Shown piece after piece: positions 45,545 through 57,700 of a stretch of 64,000 bases of DNA. The stretch is from contig JAOCPU010000032.1 in the NCBI GenBank assembly GCA_035772785.1, positions 186,001 through 250,000 on the forward strand. The letters run 5' to 3'. The notes under the pieces were generated by a model that saw nothing but the letters and a program-made list of their open reading frames with translations, had not been told where the DNA came from and did no database searches. Source of the DNA: Phlebiopsis flavidoalba (lineage: Eukaryota; Basidiomycota; Agaricomycetes; Polyporales; Phanerochaetaceae). Every line of letters begins with the position of its first letter. Position 1 is the stretch's first letter. Both the position numbers and the translations under genes were made by a program.

Positions 45545-48500
45545 ATGGGTGCACCCGCGACGCAGACCGTCAGTACGACGACGCGGCTCGAGGCGCTGCG
45601 TCGTCTCATGCAGAAGCCCGAGAACAAGGTCGACGCGTACGTCGTACCCAGCGAGGACTCACGTACGTGGCGACAGGTACAGAGGTGCTAATTGGAGTTG
45701 ACTGTATGCTACAGACTCGAGCGAGTATAGCGCTGCGTGCGACGAACGGCGGGCCTACATCTCGGGATTCAATGGCTCGGCGGGTGCGCACTTTTCTCCT
45801 CTCCAGCGTGGCATCACGGCTGATGTGGCGGGCAATGGCCATGATGTGCTATTATCACCACTCAGAATGCGTATCTGTTTCAAGGATGGACGGTATTTCT
45901 TGCAGGCTGAGAAGCAGCTGGACGAGTGCGTGAATGTCTCACGACCGTGAAATCAAGTACCTGACGCTATCTCCGGAATTGGAACGTTGATGAAACAAGG
46001 GACTAACCATGGTACGTCACGCACAACTATGAGGTCAGGTCAACGTCTAACGATGTGAGCCCAGATGTCCCCGTCATGGCAAGAGTTCCTGCCATCAAGG
46101 TGAACATTGGTCATATTAGCAGCATAGAGCCGAAATGACCGAGTCTCATAGAACCTGCAACCTCAAAGCCGTATCGGACAATCGACCCCTCTGTCATTCT
46201 TGCCAGTATGTTTGACGGAATATCTCGCCACATCGCTGCCCCATATTCTGACTTGATATTACGCAGATCCGACGCAGAGACTCTAACTGAAGCTTGAAAA
46301 ACAAGCCTCAAGACTTAAACGAATCCCACCATTCGTATCTCTCACCAGAACCTCGTCGATCATAGTGTGTGGAGGGCAGACCCACCCGGCCACGCGAACA
46401 TAGGTTTCACCTCTTGACGTTAACATATTCTGGTATGTCTGGGTTCGGCCGCATTATATGCATAACTCTATCTCGACAATAGCATGCCAGGCGAACCCCA
46501 CATACGGAAAAGATTAAACTATCTGCAGGAGGAGGCTCAAGAACCAAGAAAATATAGGCGATGTGTGGTAGCGATGCTCGACGAGGTCGCCTGGCTATTC
46601 AACCTCCGTGGATTCGCCGTCACATCGACTTCAACCCTGTTTTCTTTGCTTACTGCGGTCGTCACGCATGATAAAGGTCATCTTGTTCGTGAAACCCGGA
46701 GGGGCAGGTCAACGACGGTGTTCGCGAGCACCTCGGTCTGACGACGTTGAGATCAAGCCGTATGATGCGCTTTTTTCGAGTACCTCTGGGCGGCCTTGGG
46801 GCAGCGGTTGGAGCTCAGGCGGACAAGTCGCAGTACGTAAAACATGGCCCTTATTCTTGAGCATGGGACACTTGTTCATGCCCATCTGTAGCAAGTGGTC
46901 CTCGTGACAAGACGAGCCTCGCCATCGCCGAGGCAATTGGCAAGGTACGTTCTAACATGCTCGGGACATGTCCTAGCCCTTCAATGAAGTATGCGGTGCT
47001 GACTAGATCAACTTGCGTATAATGAAGGATTAACATCCATAATCCACTCGCTCGACGGGGCCCCCCGTTGGCGGACATGAATCGAGGTCAAGAACGCGAC
47101 CGAGCGATCGAAGTTTTCAGACCATCGCACATCCGAGACGGCGCGGTGCACTGAACGTCGCGCGCTAAACTTTGCATGGCTCGAGGAGCAACTTAACAAC
47201 GGTGTCGTCCTGAACGAAGTGAGTGAGGCCGCTGACCAGCTCGAGAAGTACCGCTCGTACGTTTTCCAGTTCCACCGTCCCCGCTCTTGCTGACACCCGC
47301 CGAGAACGAGAGAGCTCGAACACTTCCGTGGCCTCTCTTTTACCACTATCTCTTCTACGGGACCAAACGGCGGTACGATTCTCGCCTTGACCGCACTCTA
47401 CCATGGCTCACTAATTCCAATAGCCTAGCCATAATCTCACTATATGCCCTGGACCCCGAGCGACTGGGGCGCTGTCATAAAGAAGGACCAGCAAGCCCCA
47501 GACCTCGCTCCGACGTGAACAAAGTTCTGACATGCAGGGGCGGTAACAGATCTACCTCTGCGACTCGGGTGGACAGTACCTCGATGGTACCACTGACGTG
47601 GACGAGGACATGGTACGCCGCGCTCCGAACTAACAATGAAAAGCGCGCCATCCCTGAGCTAATCATCCCACAGCACTTTGGTACAGTGGCCCACAGAGGA
47701 GGAGAAACGGGCCGTCATATCACTGGCGTGTGCTGCAGGGACACATTGCAATTGATGCGGCGGTCTTATTCCCGAGCGGAACGTCTGGTGAGTTCCGCTT
47801 CTTGGGATGCGTAAGCAGTGGCTGACGCTTGATATGATATTATATTATGTCGTGGCGTGTCTTCTGTATTGGGAGTTGTCTTAAGAGTGGAAATAGCGAC
47901 TCGTGGGCGCGGCGACCGCTGTGGGAGGTACGGGTTGGGTGTGTACTGAATTTTCTCCTCTTTCACGCATACCGTGTGCTTATCATGACATTTATAGACT
48001 ATCGGTACGCTCTAACAAACCCCTCGCTTCGGACGTGTGTTCTGAGAAATTTGCTCAGCAAAGACACGGCTATCGGGTCACGCGGCGTCGGTGTGTGCTC
48101 TATACTTTCGGGGGGACCCCCACAAGACATGTTGCTAATATCCATCTTCTAGGACATTTCCTGAACGTACATGCGAAGGTAAAAAAAAAAACCGTAACCT
48201 TGAGACATCTCTTAATAGAACATTGCTCAGGCCCGCTTCAGGGATTGGCTTCGTGTGCGCAATTCCGGGTACGCATACAGCCTCACTTTATATGGTCATG
48301 AATCCGCTCATTTGAGGTTTCCAATTGTGTACGCATTACAATAGCCAGGCCACTGAAATACTGACATCCGACACTGTCTCAAACGGTAAGGAACCTTTTT
48401 GTGACCTGTATTTTCCCGTGCGGTCGGCTTGAAATTTCGCGTCGCAGAGCCCAGGCTACTAAGCACCGACGTGGCCGCTTCGGTATTCGTATCGAGAACG

Positions 48501-48814
48501 TTGTTGTTGTGCGTTAGGCCTAAGAACCGCACCAACCAGCTTTCGGCGGCCAAAGGCTACCTTCGGACTTTGAACGCCTCACAATTGTCCGCGTCTCCTC
48601 GTTCCGCAGACCTTGATTGACTCTCAGGCGCTAGTTTCGCAGTGTCCATCCACAAAGCTCTCGTCCGATACGAGCTTGCTCACGGTAGCTGAGGCACAGT
48701 GGCTGGATGAGTACCAAGACGCAGAGGTGTGGGAGAAGGGTGTCGTCGCCATTGTTGAAGAACGACTCGCGCGCGTTGGAATGGTTGAAACAGGAATGTG
48801 CGCCGCTGCTGTGA
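45545..48814 (+). CDS. Xaa-Pro aminopeptidase (aminopeptidase P, M24B)
   Basis: Family role: releases the N-terminal residue next to proline; dinuclear-metal 'pita-bread' enzyme. The start at 45545 gives RLEALRRLMQKPE, VDAYVVPSEDS, an intron, then SEYSAACDERRAYISGFNGS and DGRYFLQAEKQLDE. Near 46085 is WQEFLPSK and at 46575 MLDEVAWLFNLRG. DDVEIKPYDALF is at about 46740, and AWLEEQLNNGVVLNEVSEAA (with DQLEKYRS) near 47180. FRGLSFTTISSTGPNG is near 47330 and WPTEEEKRA near 47690, followed by a GHFLNVHA-like motif near 48155. The end is FERLTIV, SLLTVAEAQWLDEY, EVWEKG, LKQECAPLL and the stop at 48814. Breaks are denser here than in most genes of the window, and the metal-ligand blocks near 47.5 and 48.1 kb read poorly. 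This copy is the best candidate for true decay. Confidence 0.82.
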
Positions 48815-48998
48815 GATTGTAAGCACGGTAGGACCTAGAATCTGATCAGATTTTGGACCTTGTTTTGCTCATCTCACGGATCTGGGTGTGGGGCACATTG
48901 TAGAGTAAAGACCGAATTTCTTATTATGGCGTATAAAATCCAACGAGTTGATTACATAATTACAAGTCTATACGAAGCCAGTGTGTGCGACGCAAGCA

Positions 48999-50441
48999 TG
49001 TTGGTTTCCTCGTCCCGGGCATAGGTGCTCGGGAAGTACTTATCCTAGAGGACCACGAAAAGGTCCGCGTCAGGACGAGCATCAGAACACAAACACGATG
49101 CTCGCCCCTCCCTCTGGGTGGAGTGGGGAAAAGTACTCACCTGCGCCTTGAAGACCTGGATGTCGTCGTGCAAATCTTGATGCTCAACTTAGGGCACAAC
49201 CAAAAGTTTAAGACACAACTGTGTGCGCCATGAAGATACCAGTGACTACAACTGTATATAGCTCACGTCTTGACCGGTATGAGCTTCGAGAAACCTACAA
49301 CTAAAGGGACATGATATGCGTGAAAAACATTCCACAAGATACAAAGTGGGGGGGGGGGTGTAGTCGCCATTGCTTTAGAGTCACCCAGCCTACTTGTGAA
49401 TAACTGTGGCCCGAGAAAGATAAAATTTGAGAAAAAAGGATACATATAGGCGGTTTGCGTAAACGATGGTACCGCAATAGAGCAGAAGCGAGAAGCATAA
49501 AACCATGCCACAGATCCTCAGCGCGCTGGTTCCATGGATGCAGCGGACGTCGTTGTATTAATCCAGGTCTCGGCGAGTATCACATGAGACCCGTTGGAGG
49601 AGCGTTTCTTCTTCTTTTCTTTCTACGGAAGACGACAACCCAAAGCTTCGAAAAGACGCAGCCGCGTGTGCGCCAATGAAGATACATACCACGGGTGCAA
49701 GTCACTGCCACTAAGTATCCCGGGTAGAGCCTGTCGCGAAAAAGCCTCACACGAAAGGGACATGATGCTGCGTGCAACATTCCACATACAAAATGGGGGG
49801 GGACAAAGGGGGGGGGGGTAGGGGGACAGGGGGGGGGGGGGGGGGGGGGGGGTGTAAGTTCCGCCATATGCTTTTGCACGTCACCCAGCCTACTGTGAGA
49901 ACTGGTGGGCCCGAGAAGATTATGAAAGACCACGACAGTACACCACGTCTAGTCGAGGAGGGAAACCGAGGAGAGATGGGTGTTGAGGAGAAAGGAGTCC
50001 GAAGGGGGTGGGGGCGTTATATATACGTCTGGCTGGTTTGAGTCACGTTACTCTGCCGTTGAATTCGAACCAACCGGCGCCAGCCCGCCAGTTCGCGACG
50101 CGTCGTCGCTCACGTCACCGCGTCGCGTCGTCGCTCACGTCGCGTCGCGGGTGTCGTCGCTCACGCTGTCGCGTCGCGTCGTCGCTCACGTCGCGTCGCG
50201 TCGTCGCTCACGTCGCGTCGCTCGTCGTCGCTCACGTCAGCGTCGGCGTCGTCCGCTCACGGTCGCGTCGCGTCGTCGCTTACACCGTCAGTGCTCGTCG
50301 CGTCGCGTCGTCGCTCACGGATGTCGCGTCGCGTCGTCGCTCACGTCGCTACGTCAGCACGTTAACGAAGTGCGGCTCCACGGGCGATGAAGTCAACGGA
50401 CTGGGAACAAGCGCTCGTCGCCAGAAGCGCCCCCCCAGCAC
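48999..50441 (-). repeat. Dispersed 1.1-1.4 kb repeat, copy 2 (inverted)
   Basis: The complement of 32446-33516, longer because one block is expanded. From left to right it shows the tgttggtttcctcg end, the two tandem units (tgtagtcgccattgctttag near 49358; the second near 49850, less exact), homopolymer G tracts up to about 20 at 49785-49852, the reversed TATA-like block at about 50018, and the GC-rich minisatellite at 50094-50360. The other end is gaagcgcccccccagca. No frame is shared with copy 1. Outside both ends the sequences of the two loci diverge at once. Confidence 0.82.
50094..50360 (+). repeat. Minisatellite, unit about 22 bases (cgcgtcgcgtcgtcgctcac)
   Basis: About ten units, several exact and others with 2-7 extra bases between them (for example a gtgtc or ctgt insert). 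The matching place in the other copy of the repeat (32518-32560) holds at most two units. Frames through it translate into Arg/Ser- or Val/Ala-rich repeats and are not genes. Confidence 0.85.
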
Positions 50442-50641
50442 TTGTGAAGCGACGTTTCACTCATTGATTTTCACCCACTCCCACAACTTAGACATTCTGG
50501 GTGCCGACATCCAAAACCATCTCTCTGTTGTTCGCTCATAACCCACAAGTCATTTTCTACGGTCCAGACCTAGTGAGTTTGCACACCATAACGTTCGCGC
50601 GAACGCTAGGCCGTGTGCTCCTACTAAGTCGACGCAGCAGC

Positions 50642-51922
50642 ATGGCATCCAATTGTTCTACAGACCCTCGCACGCGGCGCGCTTCTACTGCTCCGCCCCA
50701 CTGTTCAGAGCCACAACAACAACAGCGACCGCCGATGCAGCAGACGCAGCATGTAGGTCGCTCCTTTTCAAGTTGTAACCCGCCGCCGCGACGCCCAACT
50801 TCCTCCGAGGAGTTCATCGGACATTGTACAGATATTCCCGGCGGCGAGCCTAACGCTAAGATGGCCTCCTGCACCTTTCGGACGGCGATAGGAAGCCCCC
50901 TGATGCATACCTCCGGTCCGAGGAGGGTGGTCTGCTTTTTCGGGATCGCCTTGTCATGGATCCAGGATGTCTCCGAGATTCTGGTGGAACCTTATATCTG
51001 CTGCTCAGATCTGTCCACCCGACCAACTTTTGCCCAGCCGATGGCCTCGAAACTCTCCATGGTCACATTATCCTGCCGTTCGACGCTTCAGCTCAGATCT
51101 CGACATCGCTCTTCGCTATCTCTGTGGTCAAGTCTGTGTCGAACCCAGACTACACCGATGAAGCCACTATGAAAGACGAAGCCACAATGAAGACGCGTGT
51201 TCTGCATCTTTCGGGATGTTCAGGTGCAACCCCCGACGTTTTGGAGAAGGAACTAAATGACTGGTACGGGCCGAGCTGGCTAAGGACGACCCAATCGGTT
51301 ACGTCGACTATGACTCTCAGCGACAAAACTGGACGTTCCCCTCTTTGGTCCCGGGCAGCCGCCTTTGTTTCCTTGGACCTCTCTCTATTCCAACTGGCTC
51401 AAATGAACGTGAGGAAAAACTCGGGAACAAAACTCACTTTGGGCTTTCAAACAATCGTCGCGCCTTCATCGTGGACGCAGCGGATCTGGCCGGTGTCATT
51501 TGCTGGCAAACACGTACGATCTCAGGCTTCGTCAGGAAGATCGAACTCCCGTGGTGCCCCGCCAGTGAGCTCGAAAAATCCTACACCGGTCTCTTATGTG
51601 CCCATGGCTCCATTCCTCGAGACTTCTGTGATTGTTGCTGGAGGAGAAAAAGGTCAAGGTCTCTCATTGCGTGCGCCGTCTTGATTATCCGGGACCTCAC
51701 GCGGCATGTCTCTCGTGGTCCTACTACTCTGCATACCCTCCGCGACTTCGAAGACACGGTGCTCCAAGAGCCATGCAAGCATGATTTGTACGCTGTGCGC
51801 TGTCCGCGATCGGCGCCGACCTTTCGAGTTTTCCTCGAGAAGTTCCGTAAAGTATTTGTGAAACGCGCCAACAAGGGTGAGCTGGACGCCATACAAGCTG
51901 AGTTTCGCACATGGTGGGGCTG
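50642..51922 (+). CDS. Unassigned coding-like gene
   Basis: From the ATG at 50642 (MASNCSTDPRTRR, then a Gln-rich run) the coding signal passes through two or three plus-strand frames. It reads LHLSDGRKPPDAYLRSEEGG near 50870, then DRLVMDPGCLRDSGGTLYLL, LETLHGHIILPFDASAQIST, AKDDPIGYVDYDSQRQNWTF near 51280 and PSLVPGSRLCFLGPLSIPTG. Further blocks are NRRAFIVDAADLAGVICWQT near 51460 and FLEKFRKVFVKRANKGELDA near 51840. The last frame closes at 51922, but coding may continue past it. The segments look like a folded, non-repetitive protein of over 400 residues. I cannot name the family. It lies between repeat copy 2 and hydrolase 2. Confidence 0.5.
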
Positions 51923-52738
51923 ACGTCCTCTACTACTTGCCTGCTCAGATCAAGCTCGTGGTTGGATGACCAGCCTGCCAAGTCTGCGCTTGGTTACTCG
52001 CGGTGCTTCTCTACCGTCTTATTGAGTCGCTATGAAGTCGGCGGTGTACGTGTGGTGGCAGGGGAAGAGCTGGGATAGGGCATGTCTTCAGAACAAGTAT
52101 GTCGAGCAGGGTTGTGGGCATCATGTCGAGCAGTGTGAATGGACAGATTCCGGGTCTCCACGAGTTAGCATATAGCTCTCTATTAATCAGCCTGTGGGCA
52201 TCTCTTCGTAAAGCAGCGCCTTATAATGTATCGCAAGCTGAAACGCTGTTCTCCAAATTGTGGGTGCGAGTGAGCAGTATTCAGATACAGATGAATAGCC
52301 TCAGTCGGTGAGTTCGGGTCTGGCCAGTTCGGAGTAGTCGACACTGCGCGGTATGTTGGCGCCTCGACCGTCGGACGGCTTGAGCCAACTCAAAGTGAGC
52401 CAACTCCTTAGGTGTGTTCTCCTTCTATAATCTACCTGATTTGTGGTAGTGCTACACTCAAACTCACTCTCTCCAGTCAAGTTTCGTGGTAGACGGGTCA
52501 TACTAGACAAGCGAAGACTAGCTTCTGTCTTATTCAACGAGAACATGCGCGAGCAAAGGATGACATCCACGGTCGGGCATCATGCCATATTCCTCGGGGT
52601 CGGTGGTTGTCTGAAACACATACAATGGCCGGTATCATGTTTTCACCGGGTTTTCCATGACATCTGCGATTCTGGGAAAAACTATCTGACGGTCATACGT
52701 TAGATATATATGTAAAGTCTGTCTAGTAGGGAGGCTTC

Positions 52739-54200
52739 ATGACCCTCGCCCGAGGCCTTCCACGTAACTTCACGATGTCCACTCTCAGTCTACACGCCCA
52801 ACCTCTGAACGAGCGCTTTACCTCCTCTATCGAGGCTTTGCCATTCTTGGTAAGCTACCAGCTTGGATACTCCTCTCAACCTTTCTCTTCACGCACAAAA
52901 CAGTCGTCAGCGACAGTCATGGACCTTCACAGCCGTTCGTTGATATCCCCCCGCATTCTCAGGGACACCGTGGACATTATGTTTTTGCTGTGAAGCTGTT
53001 CCCGACACCGCCCTCTCAATCCAGGCAAAACAGGGCTCGCTGACTGGGTATGGGTCGACCCCAACACCTGACCTGGTCGTCGGAGAGGATCAAAGAGTTC
53101 GCGCGACAGTCAACGGGGTCGAATGCGTCCGCGTCCGCGGATGTATGCAGTCTAGGACCGAGGAGCAAGATGCTGGAAGTAGACCAGCTGGCCAAGGAGA
53201 GAAAATTGTGTATTAATGCACAGGTGAGCCTCAGCACTTGTTGTGATCCGACAACGTACTCAAATCCAGATAGGTGGGGGTTATATCGTGAAGTCTTGCG
53301 TACGAGACAGACGTACCGTACTAGAAAAACCTGACAAAAAAGTCCTCCACACAGATGTGCGATGCCTCACCAAGTAATCCTGGTGGATACACTTGCAGCG
53401 AATGGCTGAAAGTCGCTCAGGACTTATCCCGCGCATTTTTGATCGACTACCGGCTCTGCCAAGGTCCCCCCGCTCACACCTCAGAACCCGTTCCTACTCC
53501 ACTCGTAGACGCACTCGCGGGCTACAACTACCTCGTCAACGTCCTCGGAATTCGAACCAAAGAACCTAATTTTTCGCAGGAGAATCCGCCGGCGCTCCCA
53601 CCTTGCCTGGTCGCACTGACACGCTACCACTCGTCCTCAACGCCCTGCCCGGACTGCCCCGCCCGGCGGCCTGATGCTCGCCTCGCCCCGTTTCGGACTG
53701 GGGAGGCTCGCACATTGGCAAAAGATGTGCTGGGTACGCAAACGACAACACGGGACATGTGCCAGACCATCATTTTCTGGTAACCCACACTGGGGCCCTC
53801 CTGGGCTCTGCTCCCCTGAGGAGGTACAGGCGCGAAGACTGAACATGTTTGTTTTCCACCGGAGCGTCGCTCGAGATCGGGGGAGTACTGCGTGGAGTGT
53901 TTCAAGGACTTTTCCCACCTACCATTGATCATCGCGGAGTAGGCCGCGGACTGTCTTTAGATACCCATATTCTGACGTTGAGTGGAGCCGAATGTTTGAC
54001 GATATGAGTAAGAGGAGAATTCTCACTGTGATCTAGAGGTACTCATAAGCGTCTGCACGCCTTCATTTTCATATGGGGCTGGCACGAGCCCGAGCTGGGT
54101 CGCAAAAACCATTAAACGATATAGGCCGAGTGGCAAAACCGGATTCTTTTTCCACACAACCTGGCTCAGGGTCGACTTATACGTGGATTTCGCGGTGTGA
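52739..54200 (+). CDS. Alpha/beta hydrolase, HSL/fold-3 type (paralogue 2)
   Basis: Corresponds block for block to the hydrolase at 30.8-32.3 kb: ISPRILRDTVDIMF (52950), LNPGKTGLADWVWVDP (53022), a DLVVGEIKEFAR-like block (53075), SEWLKVAQDLSRAFLIDYRL (53400), CQGPPAHTSEPVPTPLVDAL, AGYNYLVNVLGIRTKE, then a broken nucleophile elbow that reads AGESAGG across frames near 53580, LALTRYLVLN-like sequence, VSDWGGSHIGK near 53690 and FKDFPP near 53905. The His region is not clearly readable. Same probable activity, an esterase or lipase. A first exon may lie before 52739. It may be a pseudogene, or a victim of the same sequence noise as its neighbours. Confidence 0.65.
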
Positions 54201-54797
54201 GGAAGTTTTCATCCACTCGTCGTTGTGAGCTCTATATTGATGGTTTTCTTAACAGCAATGTGAGTCCGCTTCAGAACCATTTCTCTCCTGTCCATTTTGT
54301 TACACTAGAATTCTTGGAGCGGGTATTTATGGTCCGTACCTTGCACATAAGTTACGTCCAAGGCAAACACACAGGCAGAAATTGCAGAGATGTCCAGCCA
54401 GGCTTGCACTCTGTCTCTCTTGTGCATATTAAACATTTTTACATGTTACTCCATCTCTTGCTGAGTTGCTGTGAGGCATTCCACGGAACTGACGTGTCGT
54501 CGTGAGGGAAGCGGCTCTTGACAACGTCGCGCCTAGACATTAATCAGGAAGAACCCCAGGCCTGGGCCGCGTGAAGTGAGATCGTTGGTCAACCAGCCAT
54601 CTAGATGCAAATAGGTACAGTAACATTCGCGGGTAGGCAATTTGAACGACCGGGACAAATTTCTAACACCCAATACGGGCATCTCCAGAGTACCGCATGT
54701 TCTTCTATTGTACAAGGTCAGGTCCTCAATGGTCTGCAGGGCCGTACTTTAATGAAAGTTATGATACACGTGGGAGCAAGTAGCAGCTTCCTTATAT
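54201..54797. other. Intergenic stretch between convergent genes
   Basis: Holds a 102-codon plus-strand frame (54197-54505) with Cys/His-containing hydrophobic sequence but no motif. It could be a last exon of the hydrolase model or chance. Confidence 0.3.
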
Positions 54798-57700
54798 TTA
54801 TCCCTCGAGGACACGATAGATCTGCAGTGTACGCGTTAGCCGGTGTGATTGTAGACAAAACAGGCCACTGACCTCGACGGTTCCACTCTTCAGATCTTCC
54901 AACCGATGAGCTTCACAGATTCCACGCTCTGAGAGACCGATAAGCTTTTATTCGAAGCATCGAATAACGAACGCCCTCTGCTGCCACGACATGCTGATTC
55001 GCCTGGAACACCTTGACCTTGGACTTCTTCGTCTCGAAATCGCCAATGATCGCACACACAGGCTCGCCCACTCACCCACATTCTGATGGTAGATCTGCAA
55101 ACCTATGTTGTGCCCTTTGAGCTTCGCGTCGTGAAGCGTGATCACATCGCCAGGGAGGATATCGCTCGCACGGACTTGCACAGCGGGGGCGCCAACTTGC
55201 CTGTAGATGAGGTAGCCAAACGATTCCGTACGGCGGCACAGTGCGCTTCGCGGCTGTCCGGCACCTCGTCCAGCACAGCCCGTGACGAAAGCCCACAAAC
55301 GTGCCGTCACCAATGAGAGCCACGCTTTCGAGCGAATCGAACAGCGTCATCGCGACCCTCGTGGATCTGCACACCGACGCGGCCCCCCCCCAGTGTGCGA
55401 CTAGGTCGTCCGCAGTCAGCTTGGTGGGGACGGGAGGCGGCGCCGGGTTCGATGGGCCTGACGGATGCGATTGCTGCGCATGGGATACTGTGTCGAGTCC
55501 TGCGGTCCTGACCATTGGCCAGGACAGCGACAGGTCTGTCTCACCACCGAAGTCGAGCGTGTCGGCTTTCCCGATGCACTGGGATGGACGCATCAGCAGG
55601 GGGCGGGGGGGAGGATGTGGCGGGAGCGGCGCGCGCTGCGATTTCCAGGTTGGTTCGTTTTCATTTCAAGCTTTTTATGCAGTGGTGCGGGGATAGGGGG
55701 CGGGCGGGGTGGATTTCCTCACTGTTCGTCTGGCGCTGGCTTAATAAAAAAATCGCACCATTGGACAAAGTCCCGCTGATATAAGTAGCCGTAGGGCGAC
55801 AGTAGCTTGGGCCGGGGGGCACGTCTGGGATCGGATGAGCGGACGGAGCAGAGTCCCGGGGAAAACGGGGTGGTGCCTATTGCATGGACGGCGAGAAGTG
55901 GCCGTGGGGGAAGAAAGCGTCGGGTGTTCGCGGGGGGCACGATGTGTGCCGGCCGGACCAGGCCGGTGGGGCGCTTCTTCCTACCTCGCTGCTCTCCCTC
56001 CTCCGGGGCGGATACCCCATCCCTGCCATTTGCCGGCTCCTTCACATTCGCCTCAACATTGATGGTTACCCTTTCTGATTCAGCATCCGAATCTGTCCGG
56101 TGCAGACCGTCGCGTTGGGTGTGGTGGAGGATGTTGCCACGCGAGGTGCCGTAAGGCGCGGTCTCGACAAACTGTCTGGTGTGGGCCACGGCGGGATGCG
56201 CATTGTTTCCTCCTCCTCGATCTGCCGCTCATTCGCGAAACACGAGGCCGACTAGGGACTTCGTGTCGGTGCAGTGGGCGGTGCTGCGGCGCGTGGGGAA
56301 CATCCCCCAAAGCGCCATACCGCCCATGCTTCGCGAGGCTATGCCGCAATTGCGCTTGCGTTGTTCCGCGCAAACTCGTCCCCTCCTCCTCGGTCCTGCA
56401 CAGGAGGCCCACTTGCTGCTCTATCTGTCCTCGCCCACGTGCTCGGGGTTCATTTCTTATTCGGTGTCGCTTCAGACTCTGGCTCTGCGTCACGAGCGGG
56501 GGCCGGGGCTGGTGGGGGCGGGCGCGCAATGGGAGGAGGTGCACCGAAAGCGAATGGCTGCCGAGCTTGGCCATGATGCGTTCGGCGAGGGTACGTGATT
56601 TTTCCGGGTGGCTGTCTTCGTCCTCAACGGTCTCCTGTTTGCTCCTGGTCAACTGGTGGCTCAGGCTGCTCTTCCTCTTGAAGTTGTTCCGGTTCCTCCG
56701 CGTGGGGGTGTGCTGGAATAGTAGCAGACGACGGGATCTTTGCAGTTTATAGAATGATGGATCGATGGGGTCTATGAGCCGATTCAGCACCACAGCAACG
56801 CGCTATGAACGAGATCACTGTACCACCATCTTCCTCATCCAACACCTCTTGATCATCCCGCTTAGGAAGCTTTAACGACGGCGGTGAGGCAGCGTGCTCA
56901 GTACGCGGGGTCGCAGGCGATTTCACGGCGAGGGGGCGGCGGAGGCGGCCACTTCCTCTTCGCTTGCCCGAGGAGCTGCCTCCTCGGAATATTGACTCCC
57001 CTCATCATCTTCAGCCTCATCTGCCACCACCGGCTGCACCGGTGGCAACAACGGAGCCCGTGTCACATCTTCGCTTGTTCCCCGCCGCTCGGGTGCCTCG
57101 CTAGTTGAACGGTGGGTCTTTGTCGATCTGCGCACCGGGGGCGGCGGCGACCTCGGGAAATCCACGCTTTCTCGGCTCGCCGCACAGGCGGGGCGGCGAC
57201 CTCGGCGACTCCACACTCTCTCGACGTACAGGGGGGAGCCGGCGACCTCGGAAGCTCTACGCTCTCTCGGCGTGGCGGCGGAGTAGCCACCTCGGCGTCG
57301 GCATCGGTTGGGCGCGTCGATTTGCGCACAGGCGGCGGGCGCGGCGCACCGAACGGGTTGAACCCGCCCTGCTGCGGCGCAGGCGTTCTGCGATGCGTGC
57401 ACGCCGTGCGGTTTCTTCTTCTTCTTCGTCTTCTTCTGGTCGGCGCCTGCTCCGGCTCTGCACTGGGTTCGTCCTGTACTTGGGGAGCCTGTGCATCATT
57501 ACGACCTCGTGTGATAGCGCAGGAGCTGGAGGCAAAGGCGGAGGGCCGGCTCTGTGAGTGGGATGGACACGTGGAGATGTCGGGGGTGACGTTATGTGCT
57601 CTGGGTGGTCATCGTGCTCGGTCGTATCGTCGGCATACGATGCGACAGGTGGTGGTGGGGGGACGGCGCGTGGTGGAGGGACGGAGATACGTTGAGGCGG

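Noticed and set aside
49785..49852. G-quadruplex regulatory element at the long guanine runs
   Set aside because: Homopolymer lengths are unreliable in this sequence, and the same place in the other repeat copy has far shorter runs.
50008..50541. Arg/Ser/Val repeat proteins predicted over the minisatellite
   Set aside because: They are translations of a 22-base tandem repeat in several frames.
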